DNA of 9,677 nt, taken from assembly GCA_002299675.1 (NCBI GenBank), contig DBOW01000019.1:2406-12082 (forward strand), in the 5' to 3' direction. Numbering within the stretch: position 1 is the stretch's first letter; every line of letters begins with the position of its first letter. The notes under the pieces were generated by a model. The model was not told the origin of the DNA. It was given only the letters and a program-made list of their open reading frames with translations, and searched no databases. Of the stretch, positions 6,818 to 9,677 are shown one piece after another. The DNA is from Solobacterium sp. UBA636. Lineage in GTDB: Bacteria > Bacillota_I > Bacilli_A > Erysipelotrichales > Erysipelotrichaceae. A program made the position numbers and the translations under genes.

Positions 6818-7168
6818 AATAGCCACAAATGATTCTTCAGAAATGACGTGTTCAATTCTGCAGGCATCATCGGTGGCTGTTTTTTCATTTACGCCAATAG
6901 ACATTAATATTTCTGTCAGTATTACGTGCTTCTCATAAACGCTTTCTGCAAGGCTCAGGCCTTTTTCGGTAAGTGTAATCTGACCATTAGTATCAACGTT
7001 TATGTATCCTCCTTCTTCGAGTTTTCCTACAGCTCGGGATACTGATGGTTTAGAGAAGTTCATCGTCTTTGAGATATCGATTGATCTGACTGTTTTGTTT
7101 CTTTTTGTGAGTACCAGAATGGTCTCCAGATACATTTCTCCGGATTCTAATAATTTCACTTCATTCAT
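6797..7168 (-). CDS. DtxR-family iron-dependent transcriptional regulator, short form
   Basis: A cytosolic metal-responsive repressor, 123 residues from the ATG. An N-terminal winged helix-turn-helix (about 5-67: VRSIDISKTMNFSKPSVSRAVGKLEEGGYI, then a wing) is followed by the dimerisation and metal-binding domain. The C-terminal SH3-like domain of full-length DtxR/IdeR is absent, as in MntR. Ligand positions match the iron regulator DtxR rather than MntR: Met12 (in GEMYLETI) for DtxR Met10, His81 for His79, and Cys103, Glu106 and His107 (in DDACRIEHVISEE) for Cys102, Glu105 and His106. MntR has Asp at the Met position. The DtxR ancillary ligands Glu83 and His98 appear to be replaced by Thr85 and Thr99. 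A TTG start at 7183 would add five residues, but the ATG at 7168 fits the family and a promoter that would start transcription there. Divergent position next to feoAB points to control of iron uptake. Confidence 0.9.
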   Translation of the reverse strand: MNEVKLLESGEMYLETILVLTKRNKTVRSIDISKTMNFSKPSVSRAVGKLEEGGYINVDTNGQITLTEKGLSLAESVYEKHVILTEILMSIGVNEKTATDDACRIEHVISEESFVAIKKHFNR

Positions 7169-7174
7169 ATATTT

Positions 7175-7203
7175 ATGATACAACCGATGATATGAATTGA
7201 CAA
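7175..7203 (-). promoter_or_regulatory. Sigma-70 promoter of the DtxR-type gene
   Basis: On the minus strand TTGTCA (7203-7198) and TATCAT (7180-7175) are separated by exactly 17 bp, each with one mismatch to consensus. The -10 ends 6 bases before the ATG at 7168, so transcription would start at about the start codon and the mRNA would be leaderless; no Shine-Dalgarno site is present. The -35 box overlaps five bases of the divergent feoAB -35 box. Confidence 0.65.
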
Positions 7204-7226
7204 ATGATAAGCAAGCTTTCTATAAT
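7197..7226 (+). promoter_or_regulatory. Consensus sigma-70 promoter of feoAB
   Basis: TTGACA (7197-7202) and TATAAT (7221-7226) are both perfect consensus hexamers, separated by 18 bp. Transcription should start near 7233, leaving a leader of about 20 bases that contains the GGAGG site at 7246-7250. Such a strong core promoter would be expected to need repression. Confidence 0.85.
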
Positions 7227-7227
7227 A

Positions 7228-7245
7228 AGTTAGCAATATCTAACT
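7228..7245. promoter_or_regulatory. Inverted repeat, candidate metal-regulator operator of feoAB
   Basis: AGTTAG (7228-7233), a 6-base spacer CAATAT, and CTAACT (7240-7245) form a perfect dyad. It begins two bases after the -10 box, spans the expected transcription start and ends next to the GGAGG site. GTTAG and CTAAC half-sites recall DtxR/IdeR boxes, which however have a shorter centre. Binding by the adjacent DtxR-type protein with iron is the natural inference. As RNA the arms could also form a small hairpin near the ribosome binding site. Confidence 0.6.
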
Positions 7246-7255
7246 GGAGGTTTAT

Positions 7256-7477
7256 ATGCGTACTTTAAAGGATGTAAAAGTTGGCGAAAAAACCAGGGTA
7301 ATAAAGGTTCATGGGCAGGGTGCTCTGAAAAGAAGAATAATGGATATGGGTGTAACAAAGGGCGTAGAAATCTATGTAAGAAAGCTGGCACCGCTTGGTG
7401 ATCCCATTGAGATAAATGTTAGAGGTTATGAGCTTTCACTTAGAAAAGAAGATGCTTCTTTGATCGAGGTAGAGTAA
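7256..7477 (+). CDS. feoA: FeoA, ferrous iron transport accessory protein
   Basis: A small cytosolic SH3-like protein (73 residues, normal size) that works with the ferrous iron permease FeoB, probably by binding it. The sequence follows the family pattern: TLKDVKVGEKTRVIKV at the start, GALKRRIMDMGVTKGVEIYVRKLAPLGDP in the middle, and INVRGYELSLRKEDASLIEV at the end. GGAGG at 7246-7250 lies 5 bases before the ATG. Its TAA stop overlaps the feoB ATG (TAATG), so the two are translationally coupled. Transcription comes from the promoter at 7197-7226, and iron repression is likely through the dyad at 7228-7245. Confidence 0.95.
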   Translation: MRTLKDVKVGEKTRVIKVHGQGALKRRIMDMGVTKGVEIYVRKLAPLGDPIEINVRGYELSLRKEDASLIEVE

Positions 7478-9677
7478 TGATAAAAATAGCTTTAGCCGGT
7501 AATCCAAACTGTGGCAAGACAACGCTTTTTAATACTTTGACTGGTTCCAATCAGTATGTCGGCAACTGGCCGGGTGTAACGGTGGAGAAAAAGGAAGGCA
7601 GATTAATTGGCGATGATGAAATTGTGATTGTCGATCTGCCGGGTATTTATTCAATGTCTCCATATACGCAGGAAGAAGTTGTTGCGCGAAATTTTCTGAT
7701 TAAGGAAAGACCAGATGCCATACTTAATATTGTGGATGGTACAAATCTGGAAAGAAATCTTTATTTAACATCACAACTGCTGGAAGTAGGTATACCTTTA
7801 GTGATTGCGATTAATATGATGGATGTAGTCAAGAAAAATGGCGACAAAATTAATACCGAGATATTGAGCGAGAAGCTGGGAGTACCGGTTACCACTATTT
7901 CGGCTTTAAAGGAAGATAATACCCTGGAAGCTGCCAGGCTGGCTGCCGAAACAGCCAGAAAGAATCTGCCGATAAAGGAACACAGATATTCCGGTTCGGT
8001 AGAACATGCTTTGGCACATATCGAGGAAATTACGGTTCATCATCTGCCTGATAATCAGCAGCGATGGTATGCCATTAAGCTTTTTGAAAGAGATGAAAGA
8101 GTGTATGATGATCTGCATATTTCTGAGGAAATAAAGAATCATATTGAGAATGATATTGAAGAGTGTGAAAAAGAGAATGATGATGAATCGGATTCAATCA
8201 TCATCAATGAAAGATATAACTATATTGAGTCAGTATTAAAAACCTGTTACAGAAAAAATAAGGCAAATCTATTATCTATATCCGACAAAATAGATAAGGT
8301 AGTTACCTCCAGACATTTTGGTCTTCCGGTATTTCTGCTGGCAATGTTTCTGGTCTACTATATTTCGATGGTTGGTGTTGGGGCAAAGCTTACTTACTGG
8401 ACCAACAATTCTTTATTTGGCGAAGGTTTTCATGTTCTGGGCATTGGCTCAAATGCCTATAGTGAGGCGAGGGAAAACCATGATGATGCCACATTAATAG
8501 TAGAGGCATTTACTGGTTTAAAAGCTGATGATCCAGGCTTTCTAAATGAAATGGAAAAAGTGGACAGCTCTGATACATATCGAATTGTTGAGAAGACTGA
8601 TGAAGATACTTTAAAAACTACAAGATATGTTGTTTATTATGATATATCGAATAACCCGGATAATCTGGGCATGAGTTTTACGGAGGCCAGGAATTATTTC
8701 AGAGAAAATGGTCTGAATGAGGTTAATCCTGAGGACTATGGCATCTGGATTGATGGTATTCCAGTAATTATAGAAAAATTATTAGACTGGGCTAAATGCG
8801 CTGACTGGCTTAAGGGACTGATACTGGGTGGTATTGTGACGGGTGTTGGTACGGTACTGGGCTTTGCACCGCAGATGTTTGTGCTGTTCTTTCTGCTCGG
8901 TTTTCTGGAATCCTGTGGCTATATGTCAAGAATCGCCTTTGTCTTAGACAGGCTGTTCAGGAAGTTTGGGCTGTCTGGCAAGTCGTTTATTCCGATTCTG
9001 GTAGGTACCGGCTGTTCAGTACCTGGCATTATGGCATCAAGAACCATTGAAAGTGTTTCTGATAGAAGAATGACTATTATAACTACTTCCTTTATACCCT
9101 GTGGTGCCAAGGTTCCGTTTATTGCGTTAATCTGTGGCGCTATCTTTGGTGGTTCACCAATAGTGGCAATCAGTGCATATATTATCGGAATTATTGCGAT
9201 AATAATATCGGGCATTATTTTAAAGAAGTTTAAAATGTTCAAGTCTGAGCAGTGTCCATTTGTCATGGAACTGCCCGCCTATCATCTTCCAAGGCTGATT
9301 GATTTATTGAGAAGTATGTGGGATAGAGGTTTCTCTTATGTTAAGAAGGCTGTAAGTGTTATCCTGGTATCAAGTATTGTTGTCTGGTTCCTTACTTATT
9401 TTGGCTATGTGAATGGTTCTATACAGATGCTTAGTGACTCTCAGGTTGAAAGTTCATTCCTGGCTTCTATTGGCAATCTTATTGCCTGGGTATTTGAACC
9501 ACTGGGCTTTGGCAAGTGGCAATTGTCTATTTCGGTTCTGACTGGTCTAATTGCCAAGGAAAATATTGTCTCTACTTTGGGTATTATGTATCCTGGTGAT
9601 GTATATGGCAATCTGTTAAGTGTCTTTACACCGTTAAGCGCATATTCGTTTTTAATCTTTAATCTGTTATGTATGCC
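7477..9677 (+). CDS. feoB: FeoB, ferrous iron transporter (3' end beyond the window)
   Basis: A cytoplasmic-membrane Fe(II) importer with an N-terminal GTPase domain. The window holds residues 1-733; perhaps 60-110 more are missing. G motifs are complete: G1 GNPNCGKTT (8-16), G2 Thr35 in GVTVEKKEG, G3 DLPG (53-56), G4 NMMD (113-116), G5 SAL (142-144). A helical linker (about 150-270) leads to the first membrane segment near 281-300. Between this and the next segment (about 446-475, GGIVTGVGTVLGFAPQMFVLFFLLGFLE) lies an unusually long acidic loop, about 326-418. The permease core shows GTGCSVPG (Cys513), SFIPCGAKVP (Cys542) and WQLSISVLTGLIAKENIVSTLG. GAGGT at 7466-7470 lies 6 bases before the ATG, which overlaps the feoA stop. 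The reading ends at FNLLCM, where FeoB proteins usually continue with a conserved Pro-Cys. Confidence 0.96.
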   Translation, partial: MIKIALAGNPNCGKTTLFNTLTGSNQYVGNWPGVTVEKKEGRLIGDDEIVIVDLPGIYSMSPYTQEEVVARNFLIKERPDAILNIVDGTNLERNLYLTSQLLEVGIPLVIAINMMDVVKKNGDKINTEILSEKLGVPVTTISALKEDNTLEAARLAAETARKNLPIKEHRYSGSVEHALAHIEEITVHHLPDNQQRWYAIKLFERDERVYDDLHISEEIKNHIENDIEECEKENDDESDSIIINERYNYIESVLKTCYRKNKANLLSISDKIDKVVTSRHFGLPVFLLAMFLVYYISMVGVGAKLTYWTNNSLFGEGFHVLGIGSNAYSEARENHDDATLIVEAFTGLKADDPGFLNEMEKVDSSDTYRIVEKTDEDTLKTTRYVVYYDISNNPDNLGMSFTEARNYFRENGLNEVNPEDYGIWIDGIPVIIEKLLDWAKCADWLKGLILGGIVTGVGTVLGFAPQMFVLFFLLGFLESCGYMSRIAFVLDRLFRKFGLSGKSFIPILVGTGCSVPGIMASRTIESVSDRRMTIITTSFIPCGAKVPFIALICGAIFGGSPIVAISAYIIGIIAIIISGIILKKFKMFKSEQCPFVMELPAYHLPRLIDLLRSMWDRGFSYVKKAVSVILVSSIVVWFLTYFGYVNGSIQMLSDSQVESSFLASIGNLIAWVFEPLGFGKWQLSISVLTGLIAKENIVSTLGIMYPGDVYGNLLSVFTPLSAYSFLIFNLLCM

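Noticed and set aside
7169..7183. TTG start adding five residues to the DtxR-type regulator
   Set aside because: No ribosome binding site precedes it, and it lies within the spacer just upstream of the -10 at 7180-7175, so a transcript from that promoter would not contain it.
8919..9266. Minus-strand hydrophobic 115-residue frame inside feoB
   Set aside because: Mirror image of FeoB membrane helices; likewise the frame at 7906-8142. FeoB motifs are unambiguous on the plus strand.

Overview
The window looks like chromosomal DNA from a low-GC Gram-positive bacterium (Bacillota, Clostridia or Erysipelotrichia-like). The evidence is AT-rich sequence, standard genetic code (TGG for Trp, TGA as stop), a Firmicutes-style short DtxR regulator next to feoAB, and the protein set. 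I cannot name genus or species. I see no insertion sequence, phage gene, CRISPR array, tRNA or rRNA.

Layout. Positions 1-368 are mostly non-coding, with a possible C-terminal scrap of an upstream gene at the left edge. A small protein of unknown function (369-779) has its own promoter and a terminator. A LacI-type regulator (912-1889) is followed closely on the same strand by a MATE efflux transporter (1917-3230), ribonuclease R (3243-5249), a YihY/BrkB-type membrane protein (5218-6087) and a SIS-domain protein (6080-6796). The last three overlap or nearly touch. Facing them, with no base between the stop codons, is a short DtxR-type metal regulator on the minus strand (7168-6797). It diverges from feoA (7256-7477) and feoB (7477 to the right edge, incomplete), a ferrous iron uptake operon.

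How the genes work together. The clearest functional unit is the iron module. The regulator carries the iron-type ligand set of DtxR (Met12, Cys103, Glu106, His107). A dyad, AGTTAG-N6-CTAACT, lies just downstream of a perfect-consensus feoAB promoter. The regulator's own divergent promoter uses a -35 box that overlaps the feoAB -35 box. The LacI-MATE pair may be a regulated efflux unit, with a perfect 9-bp inverted repeat upstream of the regulator as candidate operator. RNase R, YihY and SIS look like a housekeeping cluster.

Most unusual feature. Genes with a good Shine-Dalgarno site (the 136-residue protein, SIS, feoA, feoB) contrast with genes that have none. The latter (LacI, MATE, RNase R, DtxR, and less exactly YihY) carry a -10-like hexamer (TACAAT or TATCAT) only 6-10 bases before the ATG. 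A sigma-70 transcript starting there would be leaderless or nearly so. The DtxR case is best supported because a -35 box sits exactly 17 bp upstream. No wholly new multi-gene system is evident; apart from this start-site architecture the region is fairly ordinary.
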